Source: Coptis chinensis (lineage: Eukaryota; Streptophyta; Magnoliopsida; Ranunculales; Ranunculaceae). From it: a DNA stretch of 64,000 bases. The position numbers were made by a program, and so were the translations under genes. Positions 19,951-33,000 of this stretch are shown piece after piece. The stretch spans positions 27,162,501 to 27,226,500 of the forward strand of contig CM027385.1 of the NCBI GenBank assembly GCA_015680905.1, read 5' to 3'. The notes under the pieces are model-generated. The model worked only from the letters and a program-made list of their open reading frames with translations. It was not told the DNA's origin and searched no databases. The stretch's first letter is position 1. Each line of letters opens with the position of its first letter.

Positions 19951-21664
19951 ATAAACTCTTAAAAGAAAAGTTAAGTTCAACTCCTGTTCTCACTTTGCCA
20001 TCGTTTGAGAAATTATTCCAGGTTGATTGTGATGCCTCCATTGTTGGCATTGGTGTTGTTTTGTCTCAAGAAGGTATACCAATTGTTTATTTTAGTGAGA
20101 AACTTTGTGAAGCTCACCAGAAGTGACGCTTATGAGCTGGAATTCTATGCAGTGGTACAAGCTATGAAATATTGGAAACACTATTTGATTCATCGTGAGT
20201 TTGTTATTTATTATGATCATCAAGCTTTACGCTTTATCAAGAGTAACAAACATCAAAACCGATTGCATGCTCGCTGGGTTGAATATTTGGAACCATGTAA
20301 TTACATCCTTAAGCATAAATCTGGTATTCAAAATAAGGTTGCAGATGCTCTCAGTCGACATAATTCTTTATTGGTGACTGTTCGTAGTGAGATCGTTGCT
20401 TTTAATTATTTGAAAGATCTTTATCATGATGATTCAGATTTTGCAGATATGTGGTACAAGTGTTCTTCTAATCTATTATGTACTATTGATTATTTACTAC
20501 ATGAGGGTTTTCTTTTCAAAGGAAATAGTCTTTGCATTCCATAGGGTTCTTTACGAGATTTTGTTATTAAAGAAATTCATGGTGGAGGCCTTGGTGGTCA
20601 TCTTAGTCGTGATAAAACTCTTGCATTGGTTAAAGAGCGTTATTTTTGGCCTTATTTGAAGTGAGATGTTGATGATTTTCTCCGATGATGTTTCATATGC
20701 CAACAATTCAAAGGACAGAGACAGAATACTGGATTGTATACACCTTTTCCCATTCCTCCTGGCCCCTGGGCTGCTTTGTCTATGGACTTTGTACTAGGAC
20801 TTCCTCGTACACAGCGAGATAATGATTATGTCTTTGTTGTTGTGGATCGATACTCTAAAATGGCACACTTTATTCCATGCAAGAAGACAATGAATGTTGT
20901 TAATATTGCCAACTTGTTCTTTAGAGAGATTGCTCACTTGCATGGTGTTCCTGAGTCCATTACTTCTAATCATGTTTCCAAGTTCCCTAGTCATTTTTGG
21001 TAGACATTGTGGAAACGTCTTAATACGTATTTGAAGTTTAGTAGTACTGCTCATCCCCAGACTGATAGCCAAACAGAAGTAGTCAACCGTACTCTTGGTA
21101 ATCTTATATGTTGCATTATGGGTGATAAACCCAGACAATGGGATTTTGCCCTTTCCCAAGCTGAGTTTGCGTATAATTCTTAAAAGAGTTGGTCTACAGG
21201 CAAGTCTCCTTTTGAGATTGTGTACTCTCATTTGCCTAACAATACTTTGGATCTTGTAGCTTTGCCTTCTTTTCCAGATACACATGCTGATGCAAATGAG
21301 TTGATTGATAATGTGCGAAAGTTGCATGAGGATGTAAAAAAAAATCTAGAGTCTTCTAATGATAGGTACAAAGCAAATGCAGACAAACATAGGCGTCTGA
21401 AAACTTTTGAAGAAGATATGGTTATGGTTTTTCTTCGTAGAGAGCATTTTCCCGTTGGTACTTACAACAAGCTCAAGAGGAAGAAAATTGGTCCCCTACG
21501 GATTCTCAAGAAAATACTGGCAATGCTTATGTTGTCGACCTACCTGAAGACTTGCATATTTCTCTTACATTTAATGTCCAGGATATCTTTCCTTATCATG
21601 GAGATGAGTATGTTTTTTTACCTGAGGTGAACTCGAGGTCGAGTTCTTTTCAAGAACGGGAGAC
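19951..21664 (+). pseudogene. Ty3/gypsy chromovirus-like pol fragment E
   Basis: Plus-strand pieces with the end of a reverse transcriptase connection, RNase H ([20 protein letters not shown]), the integrase zinc-binding region ([13 protein letters not shown]), integrase core signatures ([43 protein letters not shown]) and the C-terminal [13 protein letters not shown] region. Order and motifs fit a chromovirus-type Ty3/gypsy polyprotein; the exact clade is not certain. The fragment starts abruptly at the edge of the fold-back element, so gag, protease and most of the reverse transcriptase are missing. Broken, with several breaks. Confidence 0.85.
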
Positions 21665-21743
21665 TGATGCAAGACAGTAACATGTTTCTAATTAGGATTA
21701 GTTTCTTATGACCTAATAGTATGTTTTAGAATTATGATATATT
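21665..21743 (+). repeat. Chromovirus-like E 3' LTR, left part
   Basis: After a purine stretch (CAAGAACGGGAGAC) the sequence reads TGATGCAAGACAG. The LTR is cut by the CACTA transposon after ATT at 21741-21743 and resumes at 36137. Confidence 0.65.
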
Positions 21744-22074
21744 CACTACACCATATTGACTGATTTGTAACAGATACACATCCGTCACTAAATATATTAG
21801 TAACGGTTATCTTGCGTTGACACAAAAGCGTGACAATTCAATAGTAACAGATATTAGTCACATTTGTTTTCCATTACAAAATTTAGTCACAGATATTATA
21901 CATCACTAAAATTAATTTCAGTGACATGTAAAAACCGTTACAATTCATTACCAACGTTTATTAATTTTGCACAACGTTTATTTGCAACTGATAAAGTGTT
22001 GGTATTTTCCCTTTCTGACATTTTATATCCGTTACTAATTTTCCATTCATAATGGTTACATATCCGTTACTAAT
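21744..22074. repeat. Left terminal and subterminal region of CACTA
   Basis: CACTACACCAT terminus, then repeated CCGTTACTAAT, CCGTCACTAA and AGTAACGG motifs in both orientations. It continues after the nested LTR at 23515-23570. Confidence 0.85.
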
Positions 22075-23514
22075 TGATAAGAGCCCAAAACTGTAGTTTT
22101 AACCCCTTAATAATCATACTTTTAGACCAATTATGTGAATAATAAGTAAGAGTTAATACTGATTACGTGTTTTTATGCATTTCAGGCTTCAAAGTCCATT
22201 ATGTGCAGAAATGTGCCACTTTAGCTAGATAAAGGAGCAATGGTTGGTTGCTAAGGAGTTCTGTGATTAAAGGCCAAGATTCAAGAAGACAAAGCCTTTC
22301 TAAAGCCCGGTCAAAGCTGAAAAGTCAAAGTCAACGCAGGCAGAAACAGCACACAAAGTCAGCATAACTTCCGAAGACCATATCTTTGGACTCAGACATC
22401 GGAATTGGGCCTACCTTATGTCAGAACGACCGGCTCGGAAAGAGCTTTCCAATGGTCCAAGCCTTGACCCAATCAGAGAAGCAGAAATGGACGAAACATC
22501 TGTCAAAGCCAACTGCAGCTGAAGAGCCCATTTTGAACTAAAGAAATTGGGTTTTGGGCCTGATTCTCTGGCCCAAAACATGGCTCCAAGCCCATGCACG
22601 ATTTTTGGATCTGAAAGTATAAAAACAAAAGCTTAGCTCTTTGTTAATGGTAGATAGTTAGACCTAGATTAGAATTAGATTAGTTAGCCTCCATTAATGA
22701 GTTTTAGAACTTAGTTTTAGAATTTCATTTCTTGTTTTAGATTAATTTCTTGAATCATTGAATATCATTCATTAGATAAATAAAATAGTTATTATTCTTG
22801 TCATTTCGATTTTTGTTATTTCAATCTATTAGATCTAGTTTTAATTATTGTTTAATTTATATTAATAAATTTCGAATCTTGATATTATGTTTAGTTTAGA
22901 TTCATATAGAAATGATTGCGGAATGATTCTCGGCTAAACCTTCATTAGAGGGGGTTGAGAAGCCTTGATGAAAGCTTGATTCCGATTATCGTAGAGTCGT
23001 CGTAATTTCTATTCCACTCTAGAAACGATTAATTCGCCATGAGAATGGGTTTAATCGTTTACATGCTAGTTATGAATTGGTAGAAATGTCATGTGTAATT
23101 AGGGATTAAGAAGAACCAATTGTTCTGCGTAGCAGTTCAATTCGGATTACGACGATTCGTCATTAGTGAGTTAAGTTGAGTTAAGGTGGAATCAATCCCC
23201 CCTAATTCCTTATTATAGAATCAACGTAGTATTTCCGTAGTTGAATCAATTATAGTTTGTATCTTGTGGGTAGTTGCATCGTAGTATAATTCCCCCTCGT
23301 AAAACTCTCATTAGACTTAAGACCGATTAATTAGACTAGGAAACATTCCATGCTAGAGAACTAGGAGTGGAACGAATTTTTTACTCCACTCTATTTCGAT
23401 AGAATTGAGAGTAGAAACTTTGATAAATATAGACACGTAAATTAGTTTTAGTTTACTTACGTTTTGAGTTCATCGTTCATTTCGTAAGTAAACTATTCAT
23501 TTTACATTTTATCA
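22075..23514 (+). repeat. Solo Athila LTR inside the CACTA element
   Basis: TGATAAGAGCCC...TTTTATCA, 1440 bp, flanked by a perfect 5-bp duplication CTAAT (22070-22074 and 23515-23519). No internal sequence is attached, so it is a solo LTR left by recombination between two LTRs. A TATA-like box (GTATAAAAAC) lies near 22617-22627. Confidence 0.95.
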
Positions 23515-23574
23515 CTAATCATTTCCATTACTAACGATTCTTTATCTGTTACTAATTATTTCCCATTTATTAAA

Positions 23575-23837
23575 AAAAATGGTTTTTCTGGCCCTTTTAT
23601 ATGTGGGGCCACCTGCACCCTTTTTAGTATACAATGTATCAATTAAATTTTTCCATTCATGAATAACTCGATCTAGCAAACTCTAGCAATTAAATTCTTC
23701 TATTCATCTACAATGAAAAGTAATGAAGAACAACATAGATGTTCTAAACTCCCCACCCCGCCCCGCCAACCAAGTAAAATAGCAAAGTTTACACAGAGGG
23801 ACGTTTTGCGGCGAAGTTAGTTCCCTATTTGCTGATA
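23575..23837. other. CACTA interior, nothing recognised
   Basis: Unassigned DNA between the subterminal repeats and the tomosyn-like fragment. No coding signal. Confidence 0.4.
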
Positions 23838-25213
23838 TTATTGCACCTGGATTTGAAAGTGGTGGCACACTCCAAAGGTATACATCTCCATTACTATATC
23901 CAACAACGACTTTACTTCCAAAGGGGTATGCCTAACATGAAGAAGTAACTTTCTTTGTTTCATTAGATAATGACAGCATGTTTCCACCCATAAGAAGAAT
24001 TCCCTTACTTTCTTCAAGTCCCCATAATACAATAAGACCATCTCAAAAAATTATAAGTACCCTACACAAAAACAAGAGTCACAAAACAATATAGGAGATC
24101 ATAGATTTAACCAAACTTTGGACGTTGACTACTAACTAACTAGTGCTTACGGGAGAAAACCTTACGCATCTCAAATAAAGAAGTCTATTTTCTAACTGTT
24201 TATGTAAATCCCAGAGATTACCTCTGACTCTCAGCCATTGGTTGTGGCATTATGGACAAAACTGCATTGTCATCAGCGACTTTAGTTGCATTCCCTAAAG
24301 AAACACAGTAAATTTAGTTTATTTGCACATAAGAAAGAAAACTCCTTAAGTTAAACTGAAATCAAATGTCTCACTAGATTCATAGATATCATCCAGTACT
24401 CAGTCCAAAAATAGATGCCACAACAGTAGAATGCTTTTACAAGGAATAGAAGTAGAACTAGAAGAAAAGAAAAAAATCTTGTTCCACACTAAGCTTCTAT
24501 TATAAGCGAGGTGCTAAAAACACTGTATTGCTTCCAAATTTATATCTAGGAGAGTTCTGTTTCACCGATCAAAGGAGAGATCGAGGACTGATCACATTTA
24601 CGGTCTTAAGATTGAAACTTACGGTTACAAATGGCTAGACAAACCGGTTATAAAATAAAGCGTGTGGAAGTTCATTTTGAATTACTGATATAGTTGAAAT
24701 TGGATATTTGTCTTTTCAATTTTCTAAATTCTAACACACATTCTCCTTAACATACCAGTAGTTGCTATGAACAATGGAAGATGGTACACACTTATGTGGG
24801 ACTTCTAAGAATCATTCTTTGTTTACAATTTTTCAATGCATTTTGATGAACCTCAGATAAAAGAATTTAAGAATAATAATTCTACATGTGAAAAGGTATA
24901 TATCATTGTTCATTGAAATAGAACTAACATGAAAACAAACAAGGTCTCAAACGAGTGTGTTTCTCACTATGAGATGCTGAAAGAGGAATCCTGTAATTCA
25001 TTTGTACTAAATGATATTTAGCAAGATCAAGCTTCAGAATTGATATATTTCCACCAGAATCTCCGATATACCTACAGTGTTGCAGTATGTCTCTAGTAAC
25101 ATAAGATAATCAAGAACTTTGAAATCCTACATAACATTCGAATAGTTCGTTGGAAAAGCTTACACATAAGAAGTTTGTTGAACGACTGTAAAAGAGGTGA
25201 TGTCTTGGCCAAC
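23838..25213 (-). pseudogene. Captured tomosyn/Lgl-like (syntaxin-binding, WD40) gene fragment
   Basis: Exon-like blocks in order on the minus strand: 25165-25213 (VGQDITSFTVVQQTSYV), 24970-25071 (YIGDSGGNISILKLD, then VQMNYRIPLSASH), 24222-24297 (SIMPQPMAESQR) and 23838-24062 (DGLIVLWGLEESKG, then GSKVVVGYSNGDVYLWSVPP). The blocks have AG acceptors and GT donors at sensible places, so introns were kept. The wording matches the WD40 region of plant tomosyn-like / lethal(2) giant larvae homologues, which bind syntaxins in exocytosis; this is from memory of the family. At least two in-frame stops lie in the last block (the codon after VLIIF and the one before AYPFGSK). Only a small internal part of the ~1000-residue gene is present, sense to the transposase genes. 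A non-functional captured copy. Confidence 0.75.
24298..24969. other. Intron-like spacer of captured tomosyn-like fragment
   Basis: A+T-rich DNA between two captured exons. No ORF, no repeat recognised. Confidence 0.4.
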
Positions 25214-25394
25214 CTGATTAGGAAGTAACCATTATAATTGATATCAGAAATAAAAAGAGAGCCACGGTCTGTCAGGTTCGGTTCTTCGATCTTAGTTGGG
25301 TTGGGCGTGTTAGACCCGACCAGAAATGCAATGCGCAGAAATCAAAATAAAGCATAAACAACTCGGCAAAATAAATGACTGACCTGCCTCAACA

Positions 25395-25560
25395 TTGGGC
25401 AGCTTCTACTGCCATGGAGGTTTTTCAATATAAAAAAACCTATGATTAACTCCCAAACCAGCTGCAAGCTTGGCTGCCATCTCTACAACAGTATTGCCTT
25501 CCCTCCATATATGAGAGATAAAGAAGGATTGAATATTTTGCAAACACATTGTATTCCAGA
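25395..25560 (-). pseudogene. RNase H-like scrap
   Basis: A minus-strand open stretch contains SHIWREGNTVVEMAAKLAAG, resembling the last motif of plant RVT_3-type RNase H domains (SHVYREGN..AD.LA). It sits between the tomosyn-like and RAD16-like fragments and may be a third captured piece or the end of an old LINE. Too short to decide. Confidence 0.4.
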
Positions 25561-25638
25561 CTGCAAAAAGTTCAGCCATTCCTTAGGCCAACACCATACA
25601 ACACACGCCATAGTTAAATTGAGGAGGGCTGGTTGTAC

Positions 25639-27440
25639 CTTCTGGAGGGAGTAATTTATCAAATCCAAAAATGAAGTAAATTGACTAAAACCAATCCCTT
25701 TTGCAGCACCATCTCTTTCAACCATGAATCTGATTTCTTCCCTATTTGGAAACCATAGGAATCAAATTTCAGATGGAAGTTTGTAACAATTAAATCAACT
25801 GCTAACATTAATAAATCATTAAAGAAGCACACAGAAAAAAGAAAACACTAAGTATCTAGATGTCTAAGATCATCAAAATGTGTCTTGAATATAAGTGACC
25901 ATTGGCTAACCACTTCACCAACTCTACTCTTGAAAACTATATTATATGGGTTCCTACAATACATGTAAAGTTAGTAATGTAGCAAGTATCTTCTATACTC
26001 TCCGAAAATGGACGCATAGCAACATATCTAAGGGGTATAATAAATACTTGATGATTATGATATTGACCAAACTGAATTCAACTATTGAAGATTCAAGTGA
26101 AACTTCAAGGGACTTCCCTTTTAGCAACTGAAATCCTAACAATCCTTTTACACATTAAGTCCAAATAAGATGGAAAACTTACTTCCTAATGATTTAAATC
26201 AAAATCTTTCCAATGCCACGTCACCCTTTCGTTACATATAACAACTTTGCTTCCGTTTCTTTTTATTACAAGAGAATTCATAAAACCATATAGCAAGTCA
26301 ATAGATTTAAAAAACCATAATTCATAAAACTTACCAAAGCATCTATTTTCGTGCTTGTCTAGAATTCTGGGAGAGAAATTATATTCAAAATACTTGAGCA
26401 TCTATAACCCTTAATGGTTGTTTTAGTACCCGTGTCTCCTGGATTACCTTTGCTGTGAAATCAGCAGTGAGTGGTTTTGAATAGGAGGGACAAGAAACCT
26501 GTCCCAAGGCTGCAGCATAATCTGTAAGACAAGCCTTACAAAAGACGTGCTCATAAGAAGTAACCTGCGGTAAAAAACAAAATGTTAATGGAGAAAAAAA
26601 AAAAAGTCACGTCCAGACAACAAGGCTCAGAAATTGACATAAATATTTTTAAAATATGATCGCTAACAACTGGATCTTCTGCTGGGTCATGACAAATTCC
26701 ACACTCCTGTTTGCACTATTGGAGTATATCAAAAGGTATGGATGATCAACCGCCTGTATAATTGAAAAGACAAATTAGTCCTTGGAACAAAAGATCCCTA
26801 ACCACCGTGTTTCAGTAATATGGAAGTGCAAACATCAGATACATATATTTGACCCAATATTATTGATAGCTCATCTACCTGTCCTAACCGGGTAAGGAGA
26901 TCAAAGATGTGAGCATAATTATTCATCAACGTGCCAGCTTCAATATATCTGCAAACAACAACCATATCAAACTGTCATTTCTGAAAGGCTGGGACACAAA
27001 AGTTAAATTCAAATCTATTGGCATTTACTAGTCACTATACACCTTTGGGACACAATACTTATATTCAAATATGTTGGTATCTTACTAGTTACTGTACACC
27101 ATATAAATACGGAGTACGATAAATTGCAGATAAGTATCCATCTCACTTGTGTCTGCTTTGAAAAATAAATACATAAACGACCGTAAACACATCCAGAGTA
27201 TCCCACCTCATTGTAGCCTGTATAGGAGAAACAAGTTCAGGAGTAGCTTGCTAATAGATCTTTACACCTCATAGACTAATGTTGGATTAAAAGATAAAAA
27301 AAATTTCTTAAAAAACTCACTATTCTAGGCAGAAGAGCACGATCAGATGCCCTCCCTTTCTTCGTGTGTCGAAGCACAACGCTTTTTAGAAGTTGGTGTT
27401 TCAGTAAAATCATGGCCCTTTTTCCATCGTAAGAACTCGA
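25639..27440 (-). pseudogene. RAD16-like: Captured RAD16-like (SNF2 ATPase + RING) gene fragment
   Basis: Seven exon-like blocks in the correct order on the minus strand: 27321-27440 (AMILLKHQLLKSVVLRHTKK), 27139-27208 (RWDTLDV), 26879-26948 (YIEAGTLMNNYAHIFDLLTR), 26660-26753 (AVDHPYLLIYSN, then in another frame ECGICHDPAEDPVV), 26448-26564 (YEHVFCKACLTDYAAALGQV), 26335-26400 (SSILN..., TSTKIDAL) and 25639-25742 (IRFMVERDGAAKGIGFSQFT). Splice sites GT/AG flank most blocks, e.g. GTAAGT after TSTKIDAL. This is the end of the first SNF2 lobe, the C3HC4 RING and the start of the helicase C domain of plant RAD16-like nucleotide-excision-repair ATPases. Frameshifts in two blocks and a stop before TSTKIDAL show decay. 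Sense to the transposase genes and inside the CACTA ends, so a captured copy. Confidence 0.88.
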
Positions 27441-28085
27441 CGAAACTTGTATAGGAGTAGCGATAAACTATAACAATAAAATACAGCCACAGCCACTACC
27501 CTTCAATAAAATACAATAAAATAGAGAAGGAATGTCACCTGCTAGCATTGTACAGAGAGACAGTAACACAGTCACTACCCTTCAATCCGTACACTCAAGT
27601 TCATCAAATACATCTTAGATATAGCAATTAAAAGCCTATATGCTGAATAAATACCAATAAAATCAGACAAGGCGTGTTTACCTTTGAAAAGTGACCAACA
27701 CCGAAAGCTTTCTTGAAATGGATCACTAGCCCAACATATTGTATACACGTCTACCTTTGTACACAGAGACTTCCAAGAGACCCCCTTCTTCCTCCTCCTT
27801 TATTCGGGCTGGGAACCAGCAATGCAAAGACTTTCACAAGTTTGCATTGGTGGAGTTAAAAAGGGGTTAGAATACTCACAAACCTGCAAAACAAACAAGC
27901 ATATATATAATACATTCAACAATAGTAAATATTACACATATATATCCAAAATAGTTCAGCAAGTTACAACTAGAACCTTTATACAATATGCCCAAAAAGA
28001 TTACCAAATTACAAGAACATTAACCATACTTAATGCTTCTGTGAGCACATATATCCAAAAAGATTACAAAATTACAACTAGAACA
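27441..28085. other. CACTA interior, nothing recognised
   Basis: Between the RAD16-like fragment and the tnpA-like gene. It contains a short near-repeat (ATCCAAAAAGATTACAAAATTACAACTAGAAC-type, around 27948-27985 and 28050-28090), otherwise no features. Confidence 0.4.
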
Positions 28086-29842
28086 TTAACCATACTTAAT
28101 GTTTCTAGCAACAAAACCATGAAGGGCTTTATGTCCATATTGGGGACCATCATGGACTAACGCATCACCCATACGCACTTCATCAATATTAATCTTTTTC
28201 TCACCTCTAAGCACTTTTCTACCATGACAAATATCTTTGTTAATAGGATCGGTCACCACAAACCCCTTGGCTACTTCATTACCTTCTCTGTCTAATAAGG
28301 TAACTCTAGGCTTGTCAGACAATCCTACATGAGCACTTGTCGCCTCAAAAGGAGAAGCCAAGTTTTGACGAGAAATTGGAGATAGATGATGAGGTGAGTT
28401 TGAACCATTAGGTGCATTCTTCGCAGACTGTGGGGGGACAATTCCGGTGCAATGTGAGTCTGTGATAATAGAAAACACTTGTATAAGGCAAAATACAAGT
28501 TATATGTATGCCTAATTATAGAAGTTACAAACTCACCATCAACAAGTTAGTTAAACTGGCTAGGGAAGCTTTAACCTCAGCCAACTCTTTCTCGATGTTG
28601 GGACTAGCACTAGTAGATGACGCCAATGCTTTGTCAAATAAGTATTCACCAACCGCAGCATGTTCAACTCGTTTCGGTGAGATTTGAGAGCTAACAACAC
28701 AAGTACGCCCTTTATTGTCCTTCCCAAAGACTTCAACTAGTACATCGCCTTCAAGGTTTATGATCTCGTCAATATCATTCTCTCCCCTAATGCTTGCTTC
28801 AGTAGCTCTCCTTTCTTTAACAGCCTTCACTTGTTCCTGAAACAACAAGCACAACCAAATAAAGACACTCATGTATATATACAGTTTGGGAGTAAAGATT
28901 CACCAAGCGATACATGATTAAATTCAAGAATTTTTACTACGGTCCTCAACACATTTAAATGTAACAAGTATAAATACTTACATATGCTACACAAGCACTC
29001 TCCAAAATAGATCCATCATGACGCTCGTGACTTGTTAGCCAATCGTCCTCTCTATAGATTTTGACATTAGGATTCTTTTGTTTCTACACATGCAAAAGAA
29101 TATCAAATGTTACTATAGACCACTTCCAATAATAAAGATATTGAGATAGGATGGTACCTTATTGTATCGCATTTGGGCATATTTTTGTCGCCCAAGAGTA
29201 TAACCAATGGTGTTCTTTTTCCTATTTGCTGCATTTATTGCATTCTTTCTTACCACTTTAGGTCTAAATTCACTAGTCACAAACTCGGCCCAAAATGTTG
29301 GATTCATACCATCAGGACAAGTGACAATAGCAGCTTCCTTGCTTAAGGCTTTCTTTATGATCTATTTTCGATAGTTGCATTTTGCAGTCCTGAATTTACA
29401 GGAAAACTCCCTCTGAAGATTTTTGTAAGCCAAAGCCATGGGAACATCATATTCAAACTCACCCTATCAAGAATTATAATAGTTAGAAATTCATTTTTGG
29501 TAAAGTTTAAATGATAACATTATCAACAAGAATCGAATGTTACCGCCAAAGCATCCCACACTGCATCCTTAAAGGTTTGTTTCACAAGCCTCCAATCCTT
29601 GTAATTCAAAGGGATGGTTACTCGAATAAAATGCCCCAAGTGGGTTGCCCATTTTGCCCCATAAGGACCAACAACAGTGCCCTTACTAGACACTAAGACA
29701 AGCATCTTAGCCTTAATTGATGAAGGTGCACCAGATGATTCAAATGTTACCGGGGGTGTTGCTTCACCAAAAGGGGGTGTTGCTTGACCTGATAGGGTGG
29801 CTGCAAGGCACTAGGGCCTGAAGATTGACCACTTGATGCCAT
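28086..29842 (-). pseudogene. tnpA-like gene of CACTA (Transposase_24-type)
   Basis: Starts MASSGQSSGPSA near 29842 after an AG acceptor. Following minus-strand blocks: 29523-29705 (KGTVVGPYGAKWATHLGHFI...PLNYKDWR, the conserved N-terminal block of plant Transposase_24 proteins), 29113-29430 (FWAEFV, then NRKKNTIGYTLGRQKYAQMR), 28525-28830 (charged helix then a Glu/Ala/Leu coiled coil, ELAEVKASLASLTNLL) and 28086-28478 (CHGRKVL and the VRMGDALVHDGPQ block near the C-terminus, like the DUF8039-type tail). The TnpA protein binds subterminal repeats and helps bring the ends together. Several GT/AG introns are evident (e.g. between 28480 and 28525). At least one stop (after CNYRK, near 29360) interrupts it. 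Confidence 0.8.
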
Positions 29843-30080
29843 TAAACTATCCTGCAAATAGTGACAACTGAATGCATATAGTAGGTACTGCATATGTTAA
29901 TCTTTAAGTGAAATCACTACACTTCAAAACGTAAAACAAATCACATTCAACTTTGAGGCACAACCATCAAATTATAGCATACAATCATCAAACTTGCAAC
30001 ATAAAATCATATAATTCACGCAATATAAAACTAAACACAAATAGATGCATCCATAGCAAAAAATTATATTAGCCATTAAG
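29843..30080. other. Intergenic stretch between tnpA-like and tnpD-like
   Basis: A+T-rich with no ORF; the upstream leader of the tnpA-like gene. Confidence 0.4.
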
Positions 30081-33000
30081 TTAACGTCGTCTTTCTAGCA
30101 AGGGTTTCAAATTGGGTTGGTCTTCAAGAGTAGATTGGAAGTCAGTTGGTACATCTAGCTCATCCACTCGACAAGTCAACCGCCTTGGAGATTGTATAAC
30201 CATCGACCAATCAGGATGTTTCAAATCTTGTGAATAAAACACTTGATATGCCTCTCGAGCAAGAATGGTTGGCTCATCCAAAAAGTTACTTGAACTTTTC
30301 AGTTTGTTGAGGTTGACCATCACTAAGCCTGAGTCTGGACAGATTTTACAGCCATTAGTCTTGTCCTCCACCCTCACCCAATCGCAATAAAAGACCACCT
30401 CTTGAAATTCGGTATAGTCTACCTCAATTATCTGTTTAATGACCTTGTCCCACATCGTTGTCGCATCAATAGGATTCTTATCTTTTCGACTTGTAGTAAA
30501 AGAAGTAACTGCCCTCATGAAAACACCACTGTCTTGGGTGGTAACAGTATCATCATGAGAGTTGGGAGAGAACACAAAACCATTGACGTGGTACTTCTTG
30601 TATGTCTTAGCTTTAGTAGGCCCTTTGACTAAATGCCATAACATAGAATTTGTGGCATTGTCCTCCAACAACTATAACAATACACAAGAAAACAATTTAA
30701 AAACATGACTAGTAAGTGAACTATCTTAGTATTTCTAAATTATATTGTTTTTGTAAGAATTAATACCTTCTTATATAACCAATCAATGAAATTTGTTTGT
30801 ATCTCTACCTCTATTTTTGCAATCCCTTTTCCTTTAGCATGTGAACCAGATTGCAACGAGTCACAATACTCACTGCATTTTATTCATTCAAGCTTTAATA
30901 GAAGTATCTATATAATAACACAACATGTTCCATGCCTACATGGTCAAGAATTTAGACCTGTAGAATGTATCGCGTTCTTCGACTTCAAGTCGAAAAAGCA
31001 CCCATTGATGTATCTGTACAAATTGATGAAGGGATAATGACACATCCTTACCATCTAACATAGGCCCTTCATCACTATACTTTCCATTTTCATCTAAAAA
31101 GATTTCTTGACTGTATTTGTGATTACCGACTCGTGGATTAGACATGTACTCCATGGCATACCTAACGGATTCAACAACAAGATAGGAATCTGCAATAGAG
31201 CCTTCAACATATCGTTTGTTGCTAGGAATGTCTTTACACTCTTTCATCGACCTAATGGAATGAAATATTCCAAACCTATATATGTAAATTTTAAGTTCAA
31301 ATACAAGTTAAAGAAAGTCAAAGACAATTGAAATAAAAGTGATTTACCGTTCGAATGTATACATTCACCGATCTTAGGTAGGTCCACAAAACAACGCCTC
31401 ATCTGCTAGATGCACCATAAGGTGGATGATTATATAAAAAAAGGATGGTGGAAAGTGTTTCTCTAACACACACAATGCCTCGGCAACCATGTACTTGGCT
31501 TCTTGAATATCTTTTCTGATCAAGGCTTTCGAACATAGTAAATTAAAGAATAAGCTTATCTGGTATATAGCTTTCTTTAAATCGGGGTGTTTTGGAAAGG
31601 CATGTTGAAGCAATACAGGTAACAAGTACTCTATGATGACATGATAGTCATGTGACTTCATTGTTAGCAAACCAGGTGGATTGAGACTAACAATGTTGCT
31701 CAAGTTAGAAGAAAAACCCGAAGGGAGCTTTAAGTACTTCAAAGTTTTTAAGAAATTCATTTTCTCACTCTTATCCAAAACAAAAGAAGCATGTGGCTTA
31801 ACTGTTTTCCCGGTGTTCAAATCAGCTTGCATCCACTGCCCACTGTGTATGACGAGAAGCTTTATATCCTCCCATGCATTTACAGTATCTTTTGTTTTAC
31901 TCAAGCAAAGGATCGTGCTTAGTAAATGTTTAGCAAAATTCTTCTCTGTATGGATCACATCAACAACATGGCGGACTTCGTAGTCTATCCAGTACTCCAT
32001 ACCAAAAAAGATAGACTTCTTATACCATGCCGCAGTAACTTCACCAGCATCACCAGCATCATAGACATTCACATCAGCTCTTTTTTGCTTGCTATCACTA
32101 TCTTTCCAAGTTAAAAAGTTGATACGATCTAAATGTTATATAAGTTTTTCACCTTTTAGCGATTCTGGAGGAAGATTATCTTTTACTGTCTTGAGCCCCA
32201 AGTACTTCCCATCTCTAAACGGGTGATCACTTCTAAGAAACTGCCGATAGTTAGTGTAAACAATTTTCTTGCTGATAGGTAGATGAAGAGATGGAGTGTT
32301 GTCACCACATCATGGACAAGCTTTGTATCCATAGGTTACACATCTGGATAAGTTCCCAAAAGCAGGGAAGTCGTGAATCCCCCACATCAACATAGCTCTC
32401 AGTTTGAAATGTTCCTTTTTGTACATGTCATAAGCGGGCACTCCATGATCCCACAACTGCTTCAACTCATCATACAGAGACAACATTTGGAATTCTGCTT
32501 TCATACATAATGATGGTGGGAGATTATAAAGCACCGTGATAACATGCCAACAACTGTAACCAGTAGATTGAACTCCATGTGGATTAAATCCATCCGTTAC
32601 AATAGCAAGTCAAACATTGCGCTCCTCATCTACAAACTCTTTATAATTCTTTTTACATACTTTCCATTGGCCAGAATCAACTGGATGCCTCATATAATCC
32701 CACGAAGATTATGATCTAACATGCCAAGTCATGTCATGTGCTATCCATGGTATTGTATACAACCTCTGGAGTCTCAGAATGAGAGGAAAGTGTCTCAACA
32801 CTTTGTTAGGCTCTTTTGAAACCTTCCCTCCTTTGCCCGCTATGACTTTATATCTAGGTTTTTTACAATGACGAGATTGCTCCAATTTTTCGTCAAGTTT
32901 CCAGTATAACATACAATTATTTTTGCACACATGAATGCACTTGGCCTTCATCCCTAGGTCTTTCAACATTTGCTTCATTACAGGATACTTCACTAGCAAT

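Noticed and set aside
25639-27440. Functional host RAD16 gene
   Set aside because: Only a middle portion is present, with frameshifts and a stop, and it lies within the CACTA termini together with an unrelated gene fragment.
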